64,000 nt of DNA from Primulina eburnea (Eukaryota; Streptophyta; Magnoliopsida; Lamiales; Gesneriaceae), in the NCBI RefSeq assembly GCF_022965805.1, contig NC_133115.1:33099321-33163320 (forward strand), in the 5' to 3' direction. Under the pieces are notes generated by a model. It ran no database searches. It was not told where the DNA came from and saw nothing but the letters and a program-made list of their open reading frames with translations. Numbering within the stretch: the first letter of the stretch is position 1; every line of letters begins with the position of its first letter. Shown here one piece after another: positions 47,613 to 58,017 of the stretch. The translations under genes and the position numbers were made by a program.

Positions 47613-48395
47613 GGCAGCGTTTGGTTTGATAGATTAGATAGATTTATTTTTTTTAACCAACCTAATCACTTGTTTGGTATGTTTTTTATTTAACCAAGTC
47701 AATCCCTCCTATGAATTATTAGGTTATATTAGGTAGGTTAAAATAATACCTTCTCACCTCTTAGGATTATGAGTTAGTCTCATGTGAGACCGTCTCACGG
47801 ATCTTAATCCGTGAGACGGGTCAACCCTACTCATATTCACAATAAAAGTAATACTCTTAGTATAAAAAGTAATACTTTTTCATTGATGATTCAAATAAGA
47901 GATCCGTCTCACAAATACGACCCGTGAGACCGTCTCATACAAGTTTTTGCCTAGGATTATTTATCTCACTCTTAATACATCTTATTTTTTCAATTTTACC
48001 CTTCTCTTAAATTCAAACTCACCACCACTTCCTTCCGCCCACCGGCAACCCTGCCAAAGGCTGACCTCCGCCGGCAACTGCCGACCACCTCCGCCGGCCA
48101 CCGCTGGCCACCGCCGCCGCTGTTTCCGGCATCCACCGCCGCTTGCGGCCGACCGCAGCCGCCGTCCCCTGCAGCCGCTTGCGGCCGACCGCCGCCGCCG
48201 GAGTGGAAGAAGAAAAAAAAAGAGGAAAGAGCAATTTTGTCATTTCATCAAAAATTTTAAAATTATCCTACACTTAAAAATCAAACCAAACAAAATAATA
48301 TTTTACACCATATATTACATTTCTACGACAATCATTTTCTTTAGCATTTACATACTAATCATTAGTTTATTTTATCCTCCAAACCAAACGCTGCC
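47613..48395. mobile_element. PIF/Harbinger-like (Tourist-type) element inside the MITE
   Basis: Perfect 16-bp inverted ends GGCAGCGTTTGGTTTG and CAAACCAAACGCTGCC. Compared with uninterrupted family copies (actcTTAgcat) the host target TTA is present on both sides (left changed to ATA), a 3-bp duplication as expected for Harbinger elements. It carries a GC-rich, CCGCCG-type low-complexity patch (48020-48215) with an internal ~60-bp duplication around 'cgcttgcggccgaccgc' and, on its left side, another inserted MITE. No transposase is seen. Confidence 0.8.
47771..47951 (-). mobile_element. Innermost MITE of the nest, perfect TSD
   Basis: It starts GAGTTAGTCTCATGTGAGAC and ends AAGTTTTTGCC; TAGGATTAT flanks it at 47762-47770 and 47952-47960. 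It is inserted into the Harbinger-like element, so it is the youngest of the three. Confidence 0.93.
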
Positions 48396-49109
48396 TTAGC
48401 ATAAAAAGTAATACTTTTTCATGGATGACCCAAATAAGAGATTCGTCTCACAAATACGACCCGTAAGACCGTCTCACACAAGTTTTTGTCTTTTTTTAGA
48501 TACGTGAAAGCTAATATAGTAGTTTTCAAAAAATGAGTAAGTAGTGTGAAGTTTTTTGATCTTGCGTAGACGAAAGAGAATCTTTTGACCATCATTTTTT
48601 TATTTCACAAAGTGTAATTCAATATAAGTTTACTTATATTAAGATTATTTTTGTAAGTGACACTTTTCATTGCGCATTTAACCATCCACCTAACAAGCCC
48701 AAAATTTATTTATCTAATTTCCATTCAAAATAGAAAAAAAATCCAATAGTCCAAAGTCAAACAATACGAAGAATGGTTTTAAATTTAAGGTACCAGTGAT
48801 AGGATATCAACACCTTCAAGATGGCATGTGATATGATACAATTTAGAGTCGAATTTTCCGGATCGTACAAAACAAGAACAAGAAACAGATATAATAGAGA
48901 TTTTATACAACAATCTAAGACGCCCCCTAGGGCACGAGGGCTTCCTCTGCTTCCAACTCACCTCCGGGATACTGGATTTCGTTTTATTATTGAACCAGAC
49001 AAAAAACAAGCAATGAAACCAAATTCATGGCACCCAAGTACTGTTTGAAGACAGGCAGATCTTGAATCGTCGATTTATAACCTGAAATCTAACAAAGCAG
49101 AAGTCCCAC

Positions 49110-50510
49110 CTAGACCTTTTGCATTGTAGATTTGTAGTGCAGTGATTAATCTTGGGCTGTGGTTTCCCGGTATTTTTGAGGGTTCTCTTCAGACAGCAGT
49201 TCTTTGATGGGTCCATATAATTTTGATGATGGCATCAAACCAGTAGTAAAGAAGCATGCCACAGACACTCTTGGGCAGCAAGATTCGCTACAACTCTGTG
49301 TTGCCCGCTTTTAAACTTGTCATTTGACATCAGCTCTTAAAAACATTCAAGATAACAGTAAATTAGCACGGGGATACAACCACGGGAATAAGGCGAAGTA
49401 GTAGAAAGAAAAGTGTCTGTAAAAGGTCTCCAATGTTGATTACTAGAGCTCCTGGCACAAGGGTAATATCAATCCACTGATCATGACAAAGCACTTGGAG
49501 GCCTCCAATGTTGTCTTGAAGTAGAACAGTGAAAAAGTAGTAGTCAGCATGTTTGCTTTCTCCTAAGGTCAACTCAAGGTCAGGGCATACAGGGTAATAG
49601 TGATACAAGATGGCTAGCCCCTCTGAACAACCTGTGTTGTTCAGATGACTAGGGTCGAGACTGAGAGCCTCCGATAGTAGATCGAACAAAAGTCGACCTG
49701 TCTTTTTCACATGCTTGGAATGTTCAATCATGATGTCCCTGCGAGGATAATATTGTCAAGAGAATAACTGAGGAGACCGCTCAATTCTTGAGCCTTTGAA
49801 ATATTTATTATCGACAGAGGTTTTGTTTTTCTTTCAAATTAAACTCTGCCGTGGACATAGATGTTATATTCTTGACCAATCTAAAATTCAAATCTTTTAA
49901 ACCGATCTACTGTGGAATTTCTTCCATATTGACTCGATGAATTTGCATCTGCTATACGACAAAATCGATCAACTGTAATTCTGCCAATCTATATACGAAC
50001 CATGTACAATTTCCACGCTACTATAACCCTTTATCTTTCTCCAAATATGGCTTCGAGTACCAAAACTGAAATAATCGTATCATTAAAAATATGCTTCCAG
50101 TGAAAAAATATACAACAAATATTAGTTTTTTTTTGGTTGAAACATTACCTGCATGCCTCGGGAAATTCTTCTGGATTTAGAATCGGAGGAGCCATATTGC
50201 AGCAAGTAGTAGCCCTCCAATTAGTCGATGCAGCTCTGTACAGATAAAAATTACTGTTGTACGCCACTGTTTTCATCCCGTCTCTTGTATACCACTATTC
50301 CTTTTTCACTTCATTATCCTTCTCATAAAACCTCCTATCCCAGCCAGCATTTCATCCAAAAGACTCACACCAATCCCGTGATTAATCACTTGAAAGAAAC
50401 CCAAGTCCCAGATGCATCACGGATTCTGTCTACTATATTTTTCCGAGGAAGCAGGTCATTTTTGATCCCATCAAGATCCCAAACTGTGATACTGAATCCA
50501 GGGCCTTTAT
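49110..50510 (-). pseudogene. Broken 2-oxoglutarate dioxygenase paralogue
   Basis: All three exon regions of a gene like that at 44168-45469 are recognisable: exon 1 about 50150-50510 (SITVWDLDGIKNDLLPRKN, NHGIGVSLLDEMLAG), exon 2 at 49417-49738 (HYYPVCPDLELTL, iron pair in SKHADYYFFTVLLQD, GALVINIGDLLQ) and exon 3 at about 49110-49333 ([18 protein letters not shown]). Lesions: a frameshift before the QVINHG motif, another after the LDEMLAGI stretch, a TAG before the WYTRD motif, loss of the GT donor after exon 2 (CAG/ACACTT), a frameshift before the expected PRVSVACFF motif and a TAA at 49146-49148 near the end. The N-terminal ~50 codons are missing upstream of 50510. It is a dead tandem duplicate, though exon 2 alone remains open for 122 codons. 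Confidence 0.9.
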
Positions 50511-50627
50511 TCATCTACATGACGAGATTATTCGATATTTAGATGTGTTTATGAAGTCAACGACCAAGAAAACAAGTAAAATAGGAAGAAAGTCAAATTC
50601 TGAGAAAAGAAATGGAATTATTAACAG

Positions 50628-50792
50628 AGTAAGTCTCTTTACGAGACAGATTCACGAATTTTTATATTTGACACGGTTAATTTTACCGATACTCATAACA
50701 AAGAGTAATACTCTTAACCTAAAAAATAATATTTTTCATAGATGACTCAAATAAGAGATCCATCTCATAAAATATGATCCGTAAATTTTTGT
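50628..50792 (-). mobile_element. Decayed MITE copy
   Basis: It keeps 'gagtaagtctctttacgaga', 'acaaagagtaatactcttaa', 'gactcaaataagagatccat' and the terminal 'aaatttttgtc'. It lies immediately upstream of the duplicated promoter segment of the next gene. Confidence 0.7.
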
Positions 50793-50800
50793 CTTATTAA

Positions 50801-50922
50801 TTAATGTTGACATTAATATCTGCATATAGACATTACCTTTATTAAGATACATCTATATATAATTAATGTAACATTAATATCTGCATATAGACATTACCTT
50901 TATTAAGATACATCTATATACG
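50801..50922 (+). promoter_or_regulatory. Tandemly duplicated 61-bp promoter segment with two TATA-like ends
   Basis: 'cattaatatctgcatataga' plus 'cattacctttattaagatac' and 'atctatata' occur at 50811-50861 and, without a mismatch, again at 50872-50922. Each unit ends in CTATATA; the second is about 115 bp before the ATG at 51035 and is the better-placed TATA box of the lesion-protein gene. Confidence 0.75.
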
Positions 50923-51034
50923 CCTTCTGAATCTCGATCCCTTTTTCCCTTTATACCGTTTTTCCCGGTTCTCAGCACACACACGCAACGGAGAGGGGTA
51001 AAGCGGAAGAGCAAAGGGCTGGGCATTGTGAAAG

Positions 51035-54000
51035 ATGGGTTTCTTTTCTTTTCTTGGAAGACTGCTCTTTGCTTCCATCTTCATCCTATCTGCGTGGCAA
51101 ATGTAACCCAATTCGCTCTTGCTTTTTCAGTGTTCTTCTTTCTTTATGTGTAATTAGATCTGTTATAGATGTGTGTACGTGTTTGTGTGTGGGCATGCTA
51201 ATAATTTGAAGCTCGAAATTTTTTGTACGGCATTGGCTCATAGTTTCAGATCTACCCTTTTTTGTTCGCCGGAGGAATTCGCTAAATCGTTTGTGAATCA
51301 GAGAAGATGAAAGAAACAAAATATAGCTTCTTGATTTTGTTCGTCCTTGATAGGCATGATTTTATTGGACCTTGAGTTTTCGGGTTTTTCATTTATGGTT
51401 TCCATGCTTAATTGATTTTAAGTGGTGAGGGCTGTTTCTGTTTCGTCCTGTAGAAAATGAAAATAAGGGGCCAAGATTACATTTTTACAGAACTTTTGCT
51501 TAGAAATTGTTGTTGTTAGCAAGAAATAGAGCCTCAGCTTACTTTGATATTTTCTTGTGGTACTTGTAATTGTTTCAGTGAAGTACATTTTCCTTTATAC
51601 TTTTCAAAATTTAACTTCTTCTGCCTCGTGATTATGGGATATCTTCTGCTTGGTTTTGGTCTACTTGCTTAAAGAGCTCCCTTTCTAGCTTAATTTTGTA
51701 TAGTTCTGCACAAGACTGTTCTTATAGTGTTGGGCAGCTAATTTGGCAAATGTTTTTCGGTGCTTTTGGAAAAAAAAAAGGGAAACGAGCAGTGCACTGG
51801 GACTAAATTAACCTGCCGAATATAAGTTGTTCTCGGATTCTTCTCAAACTTCATATAGGGTCATCTGCCTGTATTTCTTGTGAGCACAACACGTCCGGCT
51901 TGATGGATTTTTACTCTCTAGGTTAGACTTGGTGCTAGTAAACGATCATTAGTGATTAGTTTTTGGTTGGATAACTATATGTTTTATGAGCAATGCATAG
52001 GAATGTTGATCCTTATTATGATAATGAAACTTCATGTTAGCATACACAAGGTATTCTGGAGTAGATTTACAAATGAACATTTGCTGAACTACTTTTGCCG
52101 TCATTCTTTCATAGAGTTAACTGATGGTAATTTGAAGATATTCTTGTTTCTAATGAGCCGGCAATGAAATGAGCAACCTTTACCATTTGATTTCCTTAGT
52201 TCATTTAGCCTAATACATGTGTTTTCTATCTATCACAACTCACATGTATCACCTTCTTGACATGATAAATTGTCAAGAATCAAATTAAGTGGACAGTGAG
52301 ATATTAAAGCTGATATGGTGGGATCTTAAATCTGAAATGTGGAAAATTGTATTTGGCATTGAAGGAAGAGCTTGAGATTGTCCAGACAAAACCAAAATGT
52401 TGAGATTTCGGCTAAAAATAAAAATGGATGAAAAGAGAACTTGGGTGTGGTTTACTCTTCCAATATTAGTGACAACTTTTAACATTTGGAATTAGAATAA
52501 TCTAATTAAGTTCAATAGACTTGCCATCAATATTTCTAACATTAGCCATACTTGTTTGTGAAACAGTCAAGTATCCGGTTAATGAGATCCTACCTATGTG
52601 GGCACTACCCTCATTTCATTTCAACAGATAAGATCTTGCCACACATACAATTACAAAAAAAAAAAGTGGGTCCTATATATGCATAGGCAAATCTTGGCCA
52701 TTCATCCTATCATGGGGGCAATGTCCTCATGGGTAGGATGAAATAAACCCAAGTATCCAAACATATTATGTTTTCGAAGTCTGATTGCTTACCCAGATTG
52801 TCAAACTAACGAAGGCTAGTTTTTTATATATATTTTTTACTCGCTCGATAAATTCTGTTTTTGTGTATGATTGTGAGCACCCAAGTCATATTTTTAGTTT
52901 GAACCTTAGAAGAAAGACATGTGTGGTTGTTTTTGTTTTCAATGTAAATCATCAACCATCCTGTTTCATAACATTGTATTGTGTTGCCTTCTACTGATAT
53001 GGCTTGCTTGTATTATTGTAGGTTCAATGAATTTGGAGACGATGGTGGACCTGCAGCTAAAGAATGGGCTCCCAAGCTACATTTTGTCAAGAAGTTTGTT
53101 GATAACAGAATTGGGCAAAACAATTTGCATGTTGATGTAAAGGATCCTGTATTCTGGATATTTTTTTCCTCCCCCGGAGTGCAAAATTATTTTTTTCTCA
53201 TGTTCTATGTTGTACGTTTTGCAGTCCAAGACTTTTGTTGCTGCCTGTATTTTCTTGAAGGGGTTAGGAGGTCTTTTATTTGTGCTTGGCAGTGGTTTTG
53301 GTGCTTTTCTTCTGGTATGAACTCACTTCTATATTCCTATGCCTTACTCGATACCAAACGTGTCAACTCATCGTTACCAATACATTTAAGTTCTTTTTTT
53401 GTTAAATCCTGCAGATATTGTACTTGGTTTTGACAGCACCTATGTTCTATGACTTTTACAACTACGATGTTGGTGAGCCGGAATTTATCAGGCTCTTGCA
53501 TGAGTTCCTCCAGGTAATGTTGAAACCTTCAAACTCAAATAAAGGATTTCGTGTCATGCTAAGCTGGTATACCTCACCCTCGTAACATATCAAGGAAAAA
53601 AACCTGATGGGGATCATTGGACTCAATCAAGCAAATGAATTCTTAGTCAAATCTTAGGATATGCTCAAACTCAATGTCTAATGGTCCTCGTAAACACCAG
53701 TCCTTCAAAATTAGACCGGACAATATTCACGCTGGCATAGTCTAGGACTGCATTATCACGCTTTTGATCAAACTTTCTGCTGTACTTTTACCTCCTGGTC
53801 CGCTTTCTGATACACTTGCATTTTAATTGACACAAAGACTAACTCGACACCCTTTCGAGTCTGGCTTGAACTTTAGTTATTCTGATATATAATGAAATTT
53901 TGTATTTGAATATGCGTGCCTGTTTCCATCCTCTCTTACTCTATGGGGTTGACCATTTCATTATAGTTTCAGTTTGAATAATTTTGGTTTACATTTTGGT

Positions 54001-54110
54001 GGCAGTGTGTGGCATTTGTTGGTGCATTACTATATTTCCTAGGGATGAAGAACTCCATCCCGAGGAAGAAGCAACCACAGAAAAAGGCCCCCAAACCCAA
54101 GACAGCTTAA
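51035..54110 (+). CDS. HR-like lesion-inducing protein (HRLI family membrane protein)
   Basis: Five exons, 51035-51102, 53022-53136, 53225-53314, 53415-53513 and 54006-54110, join to 158 residues, the family's usual length. The start MGFFSFLGRLLFASIFILSA, the WQMFNEFGDDGGPAAKE block, the central FLKGLGGLLFVLGSGFGAFL helix, the APMFYDFYNYD loop and the basic tail KNSIPRKKQPQKKAPKPKTA are all typical. Four hydrophobic segments (about 5-22, 65-90, 88-103, 124-137) make it a small multi-spanning membrane protein. Relatives were named for lesion formation when overexpressed; the molecular role is not established. Intron 1 is 1.9 kb. The splice choices were fixed by reading frame and family alignment. 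Confidence 0.93.
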
Positions 54111-54659
54111 ATCTTAGGATTTGAATTAGATTGTTTTAGTTTTTAAGATTAAGAATTTTATTTATTCATTTATTTTCAGTTGACTTCCACAGTTTCACCA
54201 ATATTTGATGTCGTGGTCTATTTTTTAAGAAAATATTATTTTATTTTTAATTGACGATAGGATCGATTATCCCAGACGCAATCAAGCTCTGTTTGAAGGC
54301 TATTTATATTTTGGCATTGCATTTTAGTTGCATGATTATTGAATACAACGATTTTATTATTTATTAATATAATAAAAATATTGTATAAACTTCATATTTA
54401 TCCCAAACCTTTCTCCTGTATTTTTCAAATGCATCCCTATAACCAATTGAAAATAGGTGTGGTAGTTTATTTGGATGGAAATTGAATAGAAAGAAAGGAA
54501 GATTTAATTAAAAGTTTGTGTTATATTTTCCCATTGAAAAATGATACGAACATATTCTTGATTTTTTTTATAAAAAAGAAACTTCATCAATACTTCAAAA
54601 TGAGTTGATTTAGTTATTTTAGGAAATGTTAATTTTGAAGGAATTACAGTCTCATCCTT

Positions 54660-54900
54660 CAATCCCAATAACCCGTAAGCTTCAGGGTACAGAGCCACCC
54701 GAATTCCCGCATACCCTTACCCGCTCTACTTCCCCTTCGCCCATTCCTCACCCCTGCGCGTTGCGGCCGTCAGAGCCGTGAAATAATCCGGCAAAGACAC
54801 GCATATATCCCGCTGGCTCATGTACAGCACACCCCTCGACGACGTAATCATGGCTCCTGGCTAGTATCAGCCCGGCGGCATGGCCAGTTAGGAGACATTT
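54660..54900 (-). pseudogene. GC-rich coding-like fragment of unknown origin
   Basis: The stretch is much richer in GC than its surroundings and reads like protein on the reverse strand (PGAMITSSRGVLYMSQRDIC, DYFTALTAATRRGEEWAKGK, then VALYPEAYGLLGLKDE) but with several in-frame stops. I do not recognise the family. It may be a captured or retroposed gene piece; its left end fades into AT-rich DNA near 54640. Confidence 0.4.
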
Positions 54901-54998
54901 TCAATTCAACAATTGGCAATCATTGGGCCCACGTTTTATTTTCATTTCCTTCGTTTTTAATTTTTCACTGATTGGCTGACATTTTCAGACATTGGGTG

Positions 54999-55944
54999 AT
55001 GACAATGGGGAGGGTATGGGTCGGATTTCATACACCCATGTCCATACCCATACCCATTTATTAAATTCATCCCCATACCCATACCCAAACCCATCGGGTA
55101 TTGAATTTCATCCCCATCTCCATACCCATCGGATTATCGGATACCCATACCCTACCCAAATACCCTATTATCATATACAATTGAATTTTTTTCAAATTTT
55201 AATTGTTTCAATGAAGTTATGAATATTTAAAAAAATATTTAAATAAACAATAAGAAAAATTATTAATGATAAAAATTTACAAATAAACTTTATAGAAAAA
55301 ATAACAAAATATTAAAAATAGTTTATATTAGTTGAACAAAAGTATGAAATTCAACAAAAATATAGTAAAATTTACATCATATTAAAAAATTCATAATTCA
55401 ATTGATTAATCATCTATGATCTACCCCTAGTTTAATCATATGTAAACATTATCAACCCAAAATCAAACTAGATCGGTTTATCTCGAACTAATCGTACATG
55501 TCTTCATCACTTGACATTGTAGAAAGAATACAATGAACTAAGGAACACATGTCTTCATCTCCGAACTAATCATACATGTCTCCGAACTAAGGAATACGAT
55601 GAACTATAATAAAGAAATAAAGTATTTTTCAATTTTTGAAATCAAACATGGAATAAATTTACCGATTTATTTGGATTTGAGAAGATGAATCTTTAATATA
55701 AATAAATATAATTACAATATATATACATATACATATATACATATATTTATATATATTAATTTAAACGGGTAATCGGGTCGGGTGTGGGTCGGATTATATC
55801 AAACCCGCCTCCATACCCGAAACCAAAAATCCCCATACCCAATTACCCAATTATTTAATCGGGTCTAAAAATCCCTCCATATCCTCTTCTATTCGGGTCG
55901 GGTATCGGATCCTCCAACGGGTTCGGAGGAAATTGCCATCCCTA
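54999..55944. mobile_element. hAT-type non-autonomous element
   Basis: The left end (atgacaatggggaggg) and right end (aattgccatcccta) are imperfect inverted repeats like those of 7495-7808. Flanks ATTGGGTG (54991-54998) and ATTGGGTC (55945-55952) match at 7 of 8. Both subterminal zones are runs of 'ggtatgggt/acccatacc' type words (55005-55165 and 55765-55930), probably transposase-binding repeats. The AT-rich centre encodes nothing. Confidence 0.7.
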
Positions 55945-55988
55945 ATTGGGTCCCCGATCTTAACCAGATTAAATATATATTTATATAG

Positions 55989-56170
55989 GAGTGAGTCTCA
56001 TGTGAGACCGTCTCACGGATCATAATCTGTGAGACGGGTCAACACTACCCATATTCACAATAAAAAGTAATTCTCTTAGCATAAAAAGTAATACTTTTTC
56101 ATGGGTGACCCAATTAAGAGATCCGTCTCACAAATACGACCCGTGAGACCGTCTCACACAAGTTTTTGCC
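55989..56170 (-). mobile_element. MITE of the 9-bp-TSD family
   Basis: It starts GAGTGAGTCTCATGTGAGAC and ends AAGTTTTTGCC, 182 bp. Flanks TTTATATAG (55980-55988) and ATTATATAG (56171-56179) match at 8 of 9. Both palindromes are intact. Confidence 0.92.
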
Positions 56171-56179
56171 ATTATATAG

Positions 56180-56315
56180 AGATACGTTTTTTGTGAGACG
56201 ATCTCACAAATCATTATCTGTGATACGAGTCAACTCTACCGATATTCACACAAATAAGAGAGATGTCTCACAAAATACGACCATTAAGACCGACTCACAT
56301 AAATTTTTATCATTT
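56180..56315 (-). mobile_element. Second, internally deleted MITE copy
   Basis: It keeps 'tttgtgagacgatctcacaa', 'gtcaactctaccgatattca', then jumps to 'caaataagagagatgtctca' and 'aaatttttatc'; the doubled middle segment is deleted. It starts right after the TSD of the copy at 55989-56170. Confidence 0.7.
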
Positions 56316-56345
56316 ATATATCAGTTTTTTTCAGTTAACCATAAG

Positions 56346-56544
56346 CAGGGGCGGAGCCAGGAATCCAATTCTATCCGGGCTAAAATTTTAAACTCTAATA
56401 TCATTTAATATTTTAAATTGATCTACCCGCGCTAACATCATATTTATCCAAAATTATAAAAATAAATTACATATAAATTTTTTACAATTTTTTTGGACCA
56501 CCCTGGCTAAAGCCCGGGTGAAGCAAGCTCTCCCTCCGCCCCTG
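56346..56544. mobile_element. hAT-type MITE with CAGGGGCGGAGCC ends
   Basis: It begins CAGGGGCGGAGCCAGG and ends CTCCGCCCCTG; the 8-bp flanks ACCATAAG (56338-56345 and 56545-56552) are identical. Length is 199 bp. Ends of the CAGGGGCGGA type are common in plant hAT MITEs. Confidence 0.92.
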
Positions 56545-56998
56545 ACCATAAGTTAATTCTTCAAGTATAACAAAGATCTCAAAATTCGTTTAGTTATTAT
56601 ATTTTTCTCCACTTAATTCTATTATCCAAAAAAATAAGGCATTAAAATATTCGATTTCGTATTCTCCCAATTCTTATTGATTGATTGAATCTCTCATTTT
56701 GCATATTCCCTCTTGATTGAATATGTACAAATATATATTTTTAAAGTCAATTTGTTCTCCACAAACACTATTCCTAGAATTCCAAATTTTCTCGAATTTG
56801 GGGAAAGTTAATGATTAAAAATCAACATAATTAAACCCAAAACATCAGGACTAATTAATGTGTTCAATTAATATTTTTAGGGAAATAAAGTATTTATCAA
56901 AGTTTAAGATTTATCGGTCCAAAAATTTCCACGTGTGAATACCACATCCGTAGATCTCCATGACTCATTTATTATATTATATATAATATATAACATAA

Positions 56999-57329
56999 TC
57001 TATACTATTTTATTAAAGGTGAGACAATTAGAATAACTAACTTTGGTGTCATGATCTGTTTTATTAATTATATATATATTAATAAAATGTTAAAATTTGA
57101 ATGTAAGTTACATGTGATTCAGCAGTTAGAGTCTTTGTTCTTAAAAGTATAGGTTAAAGCTTCAATTTCTATAAGGATCATTTTTTTTATTTTTTTATTT
57201 ATATATCAAACTTATAGTTTAGCCCCTCACTATTTGTTATAATTATATTTTTATCCTCATTTAAATATAAATCAAATGAATTATAAAAAATATTATACAA
57301 GTACGCAACGCGTGCATCGGTACACTAAT
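56999..57329 (+). mobile_element. Short non-autonomous Helitron
   Basis: The 5' end TCTATACTATTTTATTAAAG is the usual plant Helitron start; the 3' end has a small hairpin (ACGC-AAC-GCGT at 57303-57313) followed 12 bp later by CTAAT, the CTRRT terminus. The bases outside are A (56998) and A (57330), broadly fitting insertion at an AT-rich site without duplication. No Rep/helicase is encoded in its 331 bp. Confidence 0.78.
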
Positions 57330-57589
57330 ATAATATAATGGTGAACGGACGTTATCCAACGGATGCATGTAATGACGTAAATGGAGGAACCGTTACTATC
57401 TGAGGGAATATTCCGTTTTTTCGGGAAAATATCATGGTCAAAGCAAAATTATTCCTTCCCGTTGGAAAGTTGTTTTCTTAGTTTGTCTCTATCAACTAAC
57501 AGCTCATCGGCTTCTCCAGCTAAGTAAATTAAACATATTTTATAAAACTTGAAGGTTTTTCCAATTTTAAAATTCATGTATAAATTGAC

Positions 57590-57720
57590 TTACATATATG
57601 CTGCATATATATCAATAAAAGTAATATTTTTGATATGAAAATAATAATTTTTTTATAAATTGAATCAGATCAAAAATTTATCTCGTAAAATTAACTTATA
57701 AACAAATCTCACATTAATTT
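57590..57720 (-). mobile_element. Decayed MITE remnant
   Basis: Only the 'aataaaagtaatatttttga', 'aataataatttttttataaa' and 'aaatctcacattaatttttg' pieces remain recognisable. Confidence 0.4.
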
Positions 57721-57923
57721 TTGTGAATAACATAATATGCTTCACAGTTGAGTGACAATTGTCCGTATCCACATTTATTTTATTTATTTAGAATAATTGG
57801 CTTCGTCTAAGGTGCAGAAAGAATCAACCGAGCCACGCCGACTCTCAAGGCAAAGAAAAAATCTTTTCTTTGACCGAAAGTAAATTACAGATTTCGCCCA
57901 AACGTGTCCGCCACGAGCCCCTT

Positions 57924-57930
57924 ATTTATA
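57924..57930 (+). promoter_or_regulatory. TATA box of the small-protein gene
   Basis: TATTTATA-type box in 'cttatttataatcaccc', followed by a CT/CA-rich leader (57945-58010) and the ATG at 58018. It places the start downstream of the longer open frame that begins near 57904. Confidence 0.6.
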
Positions 57931-58017
57931 ATCACCCACCACCCGATTCCAGCTCAACCCATTTATCTCTCAACTATTCAATCTCTCTCACCCATTTACA
58001 TCTCAATTGGATTTAAT

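Larger units (their letters stand above)
47525..48490 (-). mobile_element. Outer MITE of a three-level nest, split by insertion
   Basis: The left part (about 47525-47612: GTATCATATGAGACCGTCTT ... AAAAAGTAATACTC) and right part (48396-48490: TTAGCATAAAAAGTAATACT ... GTCTCACACAAGTTTTTGTC) are two halves of a single copy of the 9-bp-TSD family, cut exactly in its middle by the element at 47613-48395. Flanks TCATTTTAG and TTTTTTTAG match at 7 of 9. Confidence 0.85.

Noticed and set aside
47947..48399. 150-codon Pro/Arg-rich frame
   Set aside because: It lies entirely inside the nested transposons and is kept open by the CCGCCG low-complexity block.
49363..49731. Stand-alone small dioxygenase gene
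   Set aside because: It is only exon 2 of the pseudogene; flanking exons with frameshifts and stops are recognisable.
54999..55165. Telomere-like CCCATA/TACCCA runs
   Set aside because: The unit is not the plant CCCTAAA repeat; the words lie in the subterminal zones of a hAT-type element.
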